64,000 nucleotides of DNA from Bremia lactucae (lineage: Eukaryota; Oomycota; Peronosporomycetes; Peronosporales; Peronosporaceae). Each line of letters begins with the position of its first letter. Position 1 is the first letter of the stretch. The translations under genes were made by a program, and so were the position numbers. The stretch is taken from positions 1 to 64,000 of the forward strand of contig NC_090616.1 in the NCBI RefSeq assembly GCF_004359215.1. Reading direction: 5' to 3'. Shown one piece after another: positions 42,312 through 54,312 of this stretch. Below the pieces are notes generated by a model that saw only the letters and a program-made list of their open reading frames with translations, was not told where the DNA came from and did no database searches.

Positions 42312-43306
42312 TTACCTGCTGAATCGATTTAATTTTGTATCCAGTCCGACTAGTTCGCACTGCGGAGATATCAATTTTCCATTATTGGGAGTGTTATCGT
42401 TCTCATTAATAATATTGACTTCGATACTGAGTCTTTCAGCTTTGTTGTCAAAGTCAGTAATAGCATTATTGCTAAGTTTGTCCACTTCAATGTTAATAAA
42501 CATTGTTATCCTTCGCATTGGCTTTGGACCAATGCTTGAAAAGCAAGAGCTAGAAGGTTCTTTGCTCGAGCGAGTCCCTCCCTTCCTCTTTGAATAAGAG
42601 CTACTCTCAAACTGGGTAGGTATACGTTGGTGGCGTAGGCCATTCACGAAAAACGGTGTATGCTTTGTAGAAGCATGCACTGAATTATTGATGGCGATTT
42701 AATTTATCGGCAAGAACTCGCTCCAACTCTTAGAAGAGTGGACGTATCCACGAAGTTTTTTCTTCATGAATACGTTTCGCACGTTCCGTCTGACCATCCG
42801 TTTCAGGATGATCAGAAGTTGACATTTTTAACTGTGTTCCAAGTGATTCGACCACTGTTTGCCAAATTTCTGCCGGGAATCTAGGGTCTCGATTTGAGAC
42901 CAGCTCACAGGGTAACCCTTCGAGTCGAAAATCGCGTCAACAAATACACGAGCACAGCCTTTGCCCGTGATAGACTCCGGAACAGCAGCAAGATGTACCA
43001 CCTTGCTAAAACGATCATCGAAGACAAGAATACCATTATTTTTGAATTTGTCTACGAGGTATCTGAAGACGAAGTCCATCGATACGGACTGCCAACGCTC
43101 TGCCGGAAGAGGCAGAGGCTGTAACGGAGCACGGGATGATCACTGGGCTTTACCCGTTGACAATCATCGCAAGCACGTATGTACTTGCGGACGACTCGTA
43201 CTGGTGTGGCCAGTAAAAGTCGCGACTTATCTGGATATGTCTTCTCACCTCCACGATGACCACTTATCGGTACATCGTGGCTCTCATACATGATGCGTAA
43301 TCGCAA
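42312..43306 (-). pseudogene. Integrase of the family-4 gypsy element
   Basis: Minus strand: the HHCC zinc-binding domain (ESHDVPISGHRGG, YIRACDDCQRVKPS; 43306-43052), catalytic-core pieces (GILVFDDRFSKVVHLAAVPE, VFVDAIF; 43079-42828) and the end of the core region (HASTKHTPFFVNGLRH; 42680-42610). The first catalytic Asp region is intact in wording, but frames change, so it is inactive. Integrase inserts the cDNA into the host genome. The 313-bp stretch 43307-43619 is the RNase H to integrase spacer. Confidence 0.85.
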
Positions 43307-43619
43307 ATCATTATGGGTGGGGATGACGACACGAGGTGTGTCGCTAGCATTGGCTGTATACTATAATAAACTATTGCTTGTTGTATATCAATCTGTTCAG
43401 GATCGATTCAATTTTGGCAATCCTTTTATGGATTGTTGGGATGGATTTCTAAGATAATTCATTAACCCTTTAAGCGCCTTAGCGTCTCGAAAAGCTCTTC
43501 TAACATCGTCAAGTAATGAAGACGACGAAGCACTTATTGTTGTTATGCTCACTGTTAATTTGCGCAGCCGGCTCGAAACCGGGCCGGCGCGAAAGGGCAG
43601 CAGCGTCGACGTTTAGTCG

Positions 43620-45071
43620 TCATGGTTTGTATTCCACGGAGAAGTTATAGTCCGCGAAGAATGCCAACCATCTCCCCAATCTTACCGAGAGGTATGGACT
43701 GTTCACGGCCGTGCGTAAAGACGCATAGTCTGTATATGCAATGAACGGTCTATCCTTCAAAATATACACCTTAAACCTTGCCAGTGCATATTCCGTGACA
43801 AAGCGTTCCTTGTCATGCACTAAATAGTTGCGTTCAGCTGGTTGAAGCTGACGCGATTGACAGACGACGCGCTCTAAGCCATCTTTTTCGTATTGCATTA
43901 ACGCACAGCCGATTGCAAAATTGCTGGCGTCACAGACCACATGAAATGGTCGGTCTTGGTCCGCAATCCTCAGGATTGGCGATTGCTTTAAGCTATGCTT
44001 GATACCCTTAAAGAAACGCTGACAATAAGCGTTCCATGCCCACCTTATATATTCTTCAACAAGGAAGAACGATGTACTGTCATTTCGGCATAGTTGCGTG
44101 AGTACTTGTTCAGGTACGCCGCTAGGCCGAGGAACTTCCGAAGTCCCTTGGCATCGACTGGCACAGGCCAATCGGTGATCGCCCTGATCTTTTTTGGATC
44201 CAAGCGTACACCGTGTTTACCCACGATGCATCCAAGAGGTGGTATTTCGCTTTCAGCGAATATACCTTTCTTGAGATTTGCATACAGCTGGTGCTTACGC
44301 ATAAGTATAAGAATCTGTCGGGCGTGGGTAGGATGTAATTCACGTCTGACTTTCTATCCATGGCTCTGCTATGAATAAAGACATCATCAAAATAACTCGG
44401 TGCGAAATCCCGCACCGGTCTTAACAGATTGGTTATACATCTGTTAAATGTCGCAGGGGCAAGTGTTAGTCCCTGTGGCATGACTAGCCACTCCCATAGC
44501 ATACCGCTTGGGGTCCTTACTACTGCGAACAAGATATCCTGTTCACGCTTAATGACCTGATAGAATCCATCTATCAGATCCATTGACGATAATATAGTAA
44601 TCTTTGACATACCGTGATTACGTCTTTTGGTGGTATCGGCATTTGAGCCGGTACCGTTGCAGCATTTAGTTTATTGAATGCTTGGACTGTTCACCACCCT
44701 CCTGTGGCCTTTCGTACACAGAAGGTCGGAGAGCTATGTAGCGAAGTTGATTTCCTCACATGGCCAGCTGCTAAGCGTGCGTCAAAGAATTTGTTAAACG
44801 CTATTACTTGTTCAAGAGGCAATAGCCATTGCTGCATAACACAGTATTTCAAGCCTGGGATTAGATCGATTTTGTGTCGAGTGCCTTTATCCTCACACGG
44901 TACTAATTCAGGGAAGACATCTTTGAATTTGTTTAAATTCTTATATAAAAGGTTTGTCTTCAATGACACCCAGAATTTGGACGTAAGACGTTCAATGCCG
45001 AATATCGGCAACGTAGTTGTCATCTGCGACAAGTACGCAGATTTGATTGACTTTGCCACTAGGCAGATCAC
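43620..45071 (-). pseudogene. RT and RNase H of the family-4 gypsy element
   Basis: RT N-terminus (45071-44691; DLIPGLKYCVMQQWLLPLEQ, FCVRKATGGW), fingers/palm (44610-44122; SSMDLIDGFYQV, TPSGMLWEWLVMPQGL, and the catalytic APSYFDDVFIHSR), thumb (44302-44045; GCIVGKHGVRLDPKKI), and RNase H (44171-43620; DRPFHVVCDASNFAIGCALM, YTDYASLRTA). Canonical Ty3/gypsy order. At least three frameshifts break it. Confidence 0.88.
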
Positions 45072-45779
45072 GCAAGAACCGTTTCGGCTCTAGCGTTGGC
45101 AATTGGGTTATCTCCGAAGTTAATTTTGGAGGCGCAAATAGATTACGTGTATAAGCGGCTGCACTTGACCCATTGTATATTTAAACAATGATTATCTCAG
45201 TCTTTTTCTTTGGAACTTATTCCCAAATGTACCTGGGAGCCTTTGACAACAGATTTCTGGGGACTTATTTCCAAAGATTCTTGGAAACTTATCACCACAA
45301 GTTTTGTTTGGAGAGTATCCTCCTCAAATTGTCAAAAGCTGAAGTTGCGCTACCACAGCGAGATCCTCTATGATCGAATCTCTGCTCAATTTAAGACTTT
45401 TGTTCCGTCTCTTATAAACAGGCGTTTCAAACTTTCTTGGATGTTGCTTTTCAAGCAAGCATCCTTGTTTCGAACTTCGACGCTACCTGTGCTTGTTCAC
45501 AGCCGTCGGTAACTATGTCCACGTAACAATTGTCGACCTTCGATGCTGCCTTGTGCACAGCCGTCGGGGTCTAACTTCACAGTGTGTTAAGCATTGAGGC
45601 TTTGTGCAGTCATGCCAAAGACCGAACCCCAAGTGAAGTCATCGCACTCACTCGTATAACATCCACACGCTTGTGGACGCTCCAAGACGTTCATCAGTTG
45701 GCCATCTGATAGACAAGAAACAGACATCGTCACGGCTCGATGCTGTCAATTTTTCCATCGCTCGTACTTTCGAGCCATG
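45072..45779 (-). other. Protease-RT linker of the family-4 element
   Basis: Corresponds in position to the low-complexity linker between protease and RT in the other copies. No motif; short frames only. Confidence 0.4.
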
Positions 45780-46985
45780 GTAATCCAAGAATAACATCAA
45801 ATTTGTCGTCTAATCTTGTACGATGAAATCACCATCGTACTGTTTACCCTTTAACGTGTATTGGATATCAACTTCACGTTTGTTTAATGGTACAAATGCA
45901 CCTGTTGCTGGACGCACTGTCATATTCGTTATAAGGACGTCGCGCTCAATTAATTTGAGTCTGGGATCTTCTAGCGATTGGCTTCCAACAAACGTTAGAC
46001 GCCCCACAATCGACTAGGAAGTGAAGTGGCAATTTATGATACACTTTTGTTTTCATGGTGATGAGGTTGCCCTCATCACCTGGCGCAGTTACAAACAATG
46101 TTTGTGTGCTAGGAGCAACTTTCGTCAAAAGACCTGCAAATTCCTTTGACGTTGCTGGATCAGTAGGGCGCTCCGCACTTACTGACTCCTACCATTTTTT
46201 TAAGATCCGCCTCACCGGTGCAATTTCGCAACAGCCGAATTCGCGTCCTCCGCTATTTCTAGCGGGAGATTTTTTTTCGCTCAGTGTATCTAGGCACTGG
46301 CCGCGGGGCACGACACTCATAGGCTTAGTGGCTCATTTTTGATAACGATTATATTTCTGTGATCGTCTGTAACATGAAGAGCGAGGTTTTTCACTCTACA
46401 TACGAGAAATGCATTGGTTCTGGACCTCCGTTTTCTTGTCGTCTCGGTGGACGATAAGCAGCAGAGTGAACAAAAGCCTGTTGAAAACTTAAGTCCTCTT
46501 GTTCCGCTTTAGAGATCGCTCGGTCTAGCGACTCCAATTTCTGCCGGAACCGGTGAGTCTTGACAGGACCGTCTGTAATACCTTTCATAAACACAGTAAT
46601 CTGTGTTTGTTCTTTAGTTGAATGACTCACGATCCACTTACCAGGTATCGTGTGTGTTAGGCATAAGCATGTAGATCACGCTTGCCCTACTTCAAATCCA
46701 GGAGATCGGCTCGAGCCCTGATTTACGCACGTGACGGCTCAAATGTTTGTCTGAGCCGGGTCTTAAAGACCTCATACGATCTAAAAACTAATAGGTCGTG
46801 AAGCTTGAGCCCAAGGCTAAGCTGGACATGCCCAATTTCACTTTCGTCGCATGATTAGTGATGCAACGAGCTTCTATGGCATCGTCTAGTTCGACGAACC
46901 ATCTCAGAAAGGGAGTCCTCGACTGCATTAAACTAAGAGATTTCGATCTTTAAGCTTTCGGGTCGACGCGAAAGCGTCGGTCCAT
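45780..46985 (-). pseudogene. Protease and gag of the family-4 gypsy element
   Basis: Minus strand from 46985: a Gag capsid piece (about 46970-46690, decayed), gag C-part (46630-46391; LDRAISKAEQEDLSFQQAF, YRPPRRQENGGPEP), then protease (46128-45810; LHFLVDCGAS, KREVDIQYTL, YDGDFIV). The protease has the DCGAS active loop. At about 46985 the element is cut and fused to the RNase H end of the next gypsy copy, so its own 5' LTR is absent. Confidence 0.75.
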
Positions 46986-47022
46986 AAGCAGCTTTTACAT
47001 GCTACTACACGTTTAGGTAAGT

Positions 47023-48636
47023 TTACCGTAGAGAGTAGTACTGGGTTGTGTATTGATCGAATGACGATCGATATAAAGCCGGTAGATCGCTTAAAGATTT
47101 ATCGGATGGATTCATTAAATGATCCATCAAACATAGAAGGTCATTATCTTCTTTATAGGCTTTCTTTATGTCATCAACTAAGGTTGATGACGGAACACTC
47201 GCAGTGAGTGTTGCAACAGTAAGATTACTGTCACTGTTGGGGTGCACAGCTGACTCGAAATCGGGTCGGCGTGATAACGCATCAGCGACGACATTAAGTC
47301 GTCCTGGTTTATATTCAACGGAGAAGTTATACTCCGCGAAGAAGGATTGCCACCTCGCCATTCTTCGCGAAAGGTGTGGGCTGTTTACGGCCGTGCGTAA
47401 TGACGCATGATCCGTATATACGATGAACGGTCTATCTCCTAGGAGGTAGACCCTACATTTAGCCAGTGCATATTTCATGGCAAGGAGTTCCTTGTCATGC
47501 ACTGGGTAATTGCGTTCAGCTGGTTGCAGCTGACGCGATTGGTAACAGACGACGCGCTCCGCGCCATCTGTATCGTATTGCATTAACGCACAGCCGATTG
47601 CGAAATCGCTGGCGTCACAGACCACATGGAATGGTCTGTCTTGATCTGCAATCGCCAAGATAGGCGATTGCATCAAGCTTTGCTTGATATCTTCAAAGGA
47701 ACGCTGACAATCAGCGTGCCATAACCATTCTCCGTCTTTTTTGAAGAGACGAGAGAGATGATCTGCCTTCTCAACATAATTGCGGGAGTTCTTGTGCAAG
47801 TACGCCGCTAGCCCAAGGAACTTTCTAAGTCCCTTGACATCGACTGGAAATGGCCAGTCGGTAATTGCCTTGATCTTTTCGGGATCAGGGCGCACGCCGT
47901 GTTTACCGACGATGCACCCAAGAAGTGTTTTTTCGCTTGCAGCGAATATGCACTTCTCGAGATTTGCGTGCAACATGTGCTTTTGCATAAATGTAAAAAT
48001 CTGACGAACGTGATTTTTATGAACTTCCACGTCCGCCTTTCTGTCAATTGTCTGACTATGGACGAAAAAATCGTCAAAATAACTCGGTGCGAATTTTTGC
48101 ACCGGACTCAACGGATTCGTTACGCATCTGTTGAAAGTTGCAGGAGCGTTACTAAGCTCCTGTGGCATTAATAGCTTTTTCCAAAGCATCCCACTGGGAG
48201 TGCTCACTGCTGTGTACGGGATGTCTTGTTCACGCATAAGGATCTGATAAAATTCATCCATCAGATCCATAGACGGAAAGATGGTACTCTTAGACATACC
48301 ATCTATGATTACGTCTTTTCTAGGTATCGGCGTTTGAGCCGGTACCGTTGCAGCATTCAGTTTATTGAATGCGTGCACTGTCCACCACCCTCCTGTGGCT
48401 TATCGCACACAAAAGGTCGGAGAGCTATGTGGGGAGGTTGACTCCCTCACATGGGCCGCTTTTACTCGATCGTTACAGAATTTGTCGATCGCAAATACTT
48501 GTTCACGAGGCAGTGGCCACTGCTTCATGAAACAGTACTTCGAGCCCGGTTTGAGCTCGATCTCATGTCGAGTTACTTTATCCTTAGGCAACTCGCATGG
48601 AACTGTCTCAGGGAATACATCCCTGACTTTAATCAA
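47023..48636 (-). pseudogene. Gypsy RT-RNase H with a long open frame (family-1 copy)
   Basis: 48378-47023 is open for 451 codons. Contents are the RT palm (PSGMLWKKLLMPQE, APSYFDDFFVHSQ with the DD catalytic pair, about residue 100), RT thumb (LLGCIVGKHGVRPDPEKIKA), RNase H (FHVVCDASDFAIGC, FIVYTDHASLRTAVNSPHLS, NVVADALSRRPDF) and a tether ending at the stop. The RT N-terminus (48636-48400; [24 protein letters not shown]) is in another frame, one indel away. Integrase is lost; at about 46990-47020 the copy abuts the gag of the family-4 element. The best preserved gypsy RT in the window. Confidence 0.92.
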
Positions 48637-49440
48637 ACCCTTGGTTTAAGAATTTGTCTTAAGTAACTCCCAGGATTGAGTAGGTTATCTCTCAATCCGA
48701 GTCTTCACATCGAGGACACTTTCGTCCATCGATGAGCTGCTGAGAACCCGTTCGTTTTGTGCAAACATTACGGCTGACCGAATATCGGTTACGTATTCGA
48801 CCTCTGTGACGAGTACGCAGATCTGCGTGATTCTACCACTATGCAGATCTCTCAAGAACCGTTTAGGGTCTAGGTTGGTAATTTAGTTATTTCCGAATTT
48901 ATCTATGGAGGCGCATACAGATCAAGAGAATAAGCGCCTACTTTTGATCCGTCATTACCTAAGACATTCAATGTCTCGGTTTCTTCCAGGGATCCCTTCA
49001 TCAGGATGCTTAAGTTTAATCACTTTAGCATTAACTATTTGACGAGATTTCACCTCAGGTTCTTGGGGATTTAATTTTTCAACGTCTTCTGATTGTGATT
49101 GCGCTATCACAGTCGGGTCCTCAATGGTCAACTACTCTTTACTCGACCTAGGATCATCGTGTTGTCCTTTTTGGACAACCGGTATACTCCTTGAATGTCG
49201 CCCGCTAAGCGTACATTCATGTTTCAATCCACTCGACTTATAAGAGTAATGGACCTGCGGCGCTGCCTGTGCATTCACACAGCTGCTGGCAGCTGACTCC
49301 ACAGTGTGATTAGTAATCACACTGTGATCTTGTGCAGTTGTACTAACGACCGTACTACAAGTGAGGTCATGGCACTCACTCGTAGTACATCCACACGCTT
49401 GTAGACGCTCCAAGAATTTAATCAGAAGGCCATATGATGA
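48637..49440 (-). other. Protease-RT linker of the family-1 copy
   Basis: Matches 1-690 of the window in order and orientation. Short frames only (49413-49132), without a known domain. Confidence 0.6.
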
Positions 49441-50730
49441 TCAAGTGGCAGGCATCTTTACGGATCGATGCTGCCAGCTAGTTCTTGGGATATACTTTCT
49501 GAGCCAAGGTAGACCTAGGATGAAATCAAATTTGTCATCCAAATCCAGTGCGATAAAATCATGTTCATGCTGTAAATCTTTTAACGTGCAGAGAAATTCC
49601 ACAACGCATTTTATCACGGTTATATACGTGCCTGTTGCTAGCCGCACCGTCATCCTCGTTGGAGGGATGTCCTGCTCAACATATTTCAGCCTGCGACCCT
49701 CTAGCAACTAGCGACGAAAGAAGTTATTCGACGCCCTACAGTCCACTAGGGCTCAAAGTGACAAATCATTGTCACTTTTAATTTCAAGTTGATGAGGGAT
49801 ACCTCATCACCAGGTGCAGAGACACATAATGATTGTGTGTCTGAAGCAGCTTTAGTCATGAGATTTGCAAAATATCTTGAGTTTGCTGGATCAGTAGGGC
49901 GTTGCGCCCCTACTGACCCCGACCATTTTTATAGCGGTCCGCCTCGCTGTTGCAATTTCGCAACAACGTCGGACCCGCGACCGTTGCCGTTTTTGGCATT
50001 CGGTCCATAATTACGTTCAGTACCTCTCCGTACTGGGCGTAGGGCACAACCCCTATGAGTGTAATGTCTTTACTTTGACAGCGATTGGATTTCTGAAATC
50101 GCTTATTGTTCGAGAAGCGAGGTATCTCGATTTCGACATAAGAGAGGTCCATAGGTTCTGGACCTCAAAGCTCGTTTCGTCTTGAGAAACGATACGATGA
50201 CGAACTAGCTTGAGCCTATCTCAAGCTAAAATCCTCCTGTTCCGCTGCGGATATTGCTTCTTCAAGCGTATCTAGTTCCAAACGGAACAGTCGGGTCTTT
50301 GCGAGACCATCCGTAAGACCTTGCATGAACACCGTAAACAACGTGCGTTTATGAACTGGGTTGATTGTGTTACAACTCCCTAAGAGTCATATGTGCTGGG
50401 CATAAGCGTGAACATCACGCTTGCCTTGCTTGAGTTTCAGAAGCTCTGATCGAGCTCTGAACTCAGCCCTAGGCGATTCAAACGTCTTAAAGCCGGGCTT
50501 TAAAAGCCTCTACCGACATAAAAACATACGGGTTGTGCAACTTAAGGCCTTTGCCCAAGTTTTGGCACGACCTGCCAAATTTGATTAAGCAAATGCGACT
50601 TGCATTTGCTCGTCGACGATGTGACGAGCCCTTATGGCATCGTCCAACTCGATAAACCATCTTAAGAGGGAGTCCGCTATACTTAGAGATGTTAATTTTT
50701 GAGGTTTCGGAACGACGCGCTTGTGTCATC
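49441..50730 (-). pseudogene. Gag and protease of the family-1 gypsy copy
   Basis: Gag N-part (50729-50487; ETSKINISKYSG, then frameshifted capsid sequence), gag C-part (50152-49910) and protease strand region (49707-49441; YVEQDIPPTRMTVRLATGTY, LDDKFDFILGLPWL). Aligns with 708-1965. The protease active-site loop is lost between frames near 49740. The stretch 50731-51048 is the leader between primer site and gag. Confidence 0.75.
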
Positions 50731-51069
50731 CCTGGTACAGGGGTCTGTACCTGTTAAAACCTCAACAGTTCCGCCTGTGTAGAGCCTTGCTGACTAAGCA
50801 GGGCCACCTTCTCCTTCGCCTCGTCAAGTTCATGTTGTATGAACTTGGCGATGGCTGAATGGACGGCATCCATGTCCAAACCGGACAGCATGGCGAAGAT
50901 GGCATCGTCCCTACGGTCGAATTCATTCGTTCAACCGCACTCCATTCTATGTCAATTAGAAAGGAGTAGCTATCGCGCGAATTGTGATACGTATTTCCAT
51001 TATCATCTAACATGTCTATGTTAGATGATGAAACTGTGGTCCTTGGACGGGCTACAAAGTGCCACCAGG

Positions 51070-51479
51070 TGAAATGGGCACTACTGAATTGTACTGCTTT
51101 AGTGCAAATTCACTTCGCACTGCCTCAGTGCGAGTGGTGTCTCACGTCATTTCACGTACACAAGTACGATCAGAGGAAGACTTTCTCTAAAACACTTGCT
51201 TTAAAGAGGGTTGAAAGAAAACTATATTTAATATAATTAAATTCTACTATTTCTATCTATTTATTATTAACTTAATTATGAACTAACACAAATCATGTAA
51301 TAAAGTCTTAACTGTCTCTCTCTTTGCGCGCGTCCAGAGCTGACTGGACCGCGGAGCAAGTAGACATAATGACCTATATCTACCAATGGATAAGCTTTCC
51401 AAATATTATCTAGCTTTTAGATATATATTAAACAACAACTCTTACGTGATATTTTCATGTAACATTTCACCCCGTTACA
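51070..51479 (-). repeat. LTR family 1, 5' LTR
   Basis: 410 bp. The plus-strand end is CACCCCGTTACA; the start is degenerate (TGAAATGGGCAC). A primer-site relative (TGGTGGCACTTTGTAGCCC on minus) flanks it at 51069-51049. Confidence 0.85.
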
Positions 51480-51717
51480 TTTAAGACGATGTCGCAAGAC
51501 TATTTTTAAGTTATGACGACGGTTGTACCTATATAAAAATAGGGTTTAGTTTACCACACCACACGAACGATGAATAACCGAATGGAATCCCGTTGCTGTA
51601 ATAAACAATACTTCTCTGCCTTAAGTGTTAATTTCATGTAACGATACACCCCGTTACAAATTCACCCCGTTACATATAAGACGATGTCGCAAGACTGTTT
51701 TTAAGTTATGACGACGG
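51464..51717 (+). repeat. Duplication with 196-bp offset beside the LTR
   Basis: 51464-51522 and 51660-51717 share TTCACCCCGTTACAT followed by AAGACGATGTCGCAAGACT and TTTTAAGTTATGACGACGG. Between them is unique sequence and another family-1 LTR end (51624-51657). Confidence 0.85.
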
Positions 51718-51929
51718 CTGCAAGACTCTTCCCACTAGAAATACAGGATTGAAGCATAGGTTGCCGTGAATTACACAGTTGGCAGATTCGTCATAATCAT
51801 TTTTTCAAATTAAATCGTGTATTTACACTGGTGACGAATTCATGACTGATTGATTGTTCATGGAATTAAATTGCATTATCTCCATATTAGGCATTCACAA
51901 CCTAAACTAGTGGGTACTATCTGTGTGTA

Positions 51930-51944
51930 TCACTCCAGTTTGTC
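51930..51944 (+). promoter_or_regulatory. Candidate oomycete initiator and flanking element of BRF1
   Basis: TCACTCC followed by CAGTTTGTC fits the oomycete initiator TCAYTYY, and with one mismatch the flanking promoter region CAWTTTNYY. It would give a 5' UTR of about 45 bases. Confidence 0.55.
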
Positions 51945-51980
51945 AGTGTCGCAAGTTGTTCACCACCAACTTGGCGAGCC

Positions 51981-54098
51981 ATGGCTAACACCATTTGTCC
52001 CACGTGCTCCTGCACTGAGATTGACGTGATTGATGTGAGCGGCGACTCCGTGTGTGTGAGCTGTGGCACTATTCTCGAGGAGAACAATATTGTATCGACT
52101 ATCGAGTTTCAAGAGTCAGGAAATGGAGCGCACTCGGTCGCTGGGCAATTCGTGTCGGCCACCGCTACCAAAGCCTACGGAAATATTGGCACCAGCGGAC
52201 GAAACTATGGCGACGAATCGCGTGCCAACACTTTGGCTAGTGGCAAGAAGAAGATTCGGCAGATTGCAGGCATGCTCCGCCTCGGCGATCACTACGTGGA
52301 CTCAGCTTATCGCCTCTTTGCATTAGCAGTGCAACGCAATTTCACGCATGGCCGTAAGTCGCAAACGGTGATTGCCGCATGCCTTTACATTGTATGCAGG
52401 CGCGAGCGCTCACCGCATTTGCTCGTCGACTTTTCCGACAAGCTCCAGACTAATGTCTACGTCCTGGGTGGCGTGTTTCTTAAGTTTTGCAAGTTGTTGC
52501 AGATTCACTTGCCGCTCATCGATCCGTCGCTTTATATCCACCGCTTTGCCTCTCAGCTCAACTTTGCAGGCAAGACCCATAGCATTGCCACCACAGCGCT
52601 TCGTCTCGTCGCGACGATGAAGCGCGACTGGATTGAAACCGGTCGTCGACCTTCGGGTATTTGTGGTGCAGCATTGCTCATTGCGGCACGCTCACAATCA
52701 GTTCTTTGCAGTTTGCATGACGTCATGGATGTCGTGAATATTGGAGAACGCACATTAAGGCAGCGCCTGTACGAGTTTTCGCTTACGCCTACGGCACAAC
52801 TGACGTATGATCAAGTGGGAAAGCTCGAGATGTCACGCGTGGAGTGTGACCCACCCTGTTTCCAACGACTACGTGAAGAGGAAGTCATGGAGACGCTGTT
52901 GCTAGAGTCGAAGAGTTTGCCATTGGAAAGAAGTCAAAAGCGGCTTACAAGAGCTAGAAAACACGCGAGCGACGAAGACAGTGACGCACTGACGAAGAGT
53001 ATTTTGAAGACGAAAGCGCAGCGTTGTAAAGACGAAGAATTGTCTCGCATCATGAGCGGAGATGCGTATTACAAGAAAAAGCAGACTAAGGCTTTTCTTG
53101 GCAGCACTGATGCGCTTGTGGGCACCAAATCTGGCAGCAATGCAAACTCAGACGGCGAGGATGATGAAGAGGATATCGACTATGGATTCGACAATGCCAA
53201 TGATCAGATTGTAAATCGTGCGAGTCGCTTGGCAGCCAAGGAAATTTTGCTTTGTGTGCGGCGAAAGTCGACTCGTTATATCATGCGAAAGCGCGAGGAG
53301 GCAGATTTCTACAAGATGATTGAGATGGATCTTACAATGGCACTTGAAGACGAAACAGCAGCGCAAGCTACCGATAAATGCGAAAAGCATCGCGACGATG
53401 TGGTTAATGGTGAAACGGAGAACAGCACTAGCCCTACGATTTCAGCAGACGACGAACTTTTATCCTCATTAGTAAGAAGACGAAGGCCAGAAAGCGTTGG
53501 GAACAGTAGTGCCGAAAATGAATCGAGCATGGGATCAAAAATGAGTGGCGATAATAACGATGAAGCGATGAAAGATACGAAACGTGATCAAAAAATGAAA
53601 GTGGTTGGAAATCACAGCAACTCGGAGAAAACTGCCAAGGAGGATGCTGCGGACACGCTTTCAGATCTTGATGATGACGAAATCAATTCGCTGCTGCTGA
53701 CACGAGAGGAGGCTGAGAAGAAGAAAGTACTGTGGGAGAAGATGAATGCGGATTTTATCGAACATCAGGTCGGTCTGGGCTGCCCGTGTCTCGATTAACG
53801 TCATGTCGCGTCTATTATTAACATTTGCTTGCTTATTTATAGGAGCAAAAACGACAATTAAGCTTGGCAGCACCTGATGCCCCGAAGAAGAGGAGAAGAA
53901 AGAAAACTGTTGACGTAAATGCTCCTCCTGCGGATACGGCGCAACACGCAATCTATGTAAGCTGCTCCCATGGTGCATGAGCCGTATCCGAGAAGGTTTT
54001 AACGCTAATGCTCTTATTTACAGAAATTAAAAAGCCGAAGGATCAATTACGACGTGATCCATGAATTATTCGGCGAGGCAGCAAGAAACGGGTTTTAG
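51981..54098 (+). CDS. BRF1: TFIIIB subunit BRF1 (TFIIB-related), three exons
   Basis: Exons 51981-53768, 53843-53956 and 54024-54098, with GT-AG introns of 74 and 67 bp, give 658 residues. The N-terminal zinc ribbon has Cys 6, 9, 25 and 28. Two cyclin-like repeats follow (about 90-170 and 185-280; RQIAGMLRLGDHYVDSA, KSQTVIAACLYIVCRRE, RRPSGICGAALLIAARS). The C-terminal half is acidic and variable. The Brf homology region (DDDEINSLLLTREEAEKKK and LWEKMNADFIEHQ) then runs over intron 1 into a basic KKRRRKK stretch and a final INYDV motif. BRF1 binds TBP and RNA polymerase III at tRNA and 5S promoters. Reading through intron 1 would stop at 53798 and lose the last 62 residues, so splicing is favoured. 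The start at 51981 has a CCATGG context. Convergent with the cyclin gene, 214 bp apart. Confidence 0.95.
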
Positions 54099-54312
54099 AA
54101 TACCAACATCTAATGAACATTTTAAGTTGCAAGGTTGGCAACCTGTTAATAATATTTATGCGCTCATGAGCTGTCTGTATCCAGGCTCATGACATCGAGT
54201 ACAGTGACTGCCGAATGAATGGAAAAAATTGCAATGGTTTTATTACTTATTTAGAACTATCTGTTATCGGTCGAGCTACGTTTGTACAATATCTATATGA
54301 GTGGAAGTGGAA

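Noticed and set aside
53769..53798. BRF1 ending at the stop at 53798
   Set aside because: A good GT donor at 53769, an AG acceptor at 53841-53842 and two downstream exons restore the conserved Brf C-terminal region in frame.
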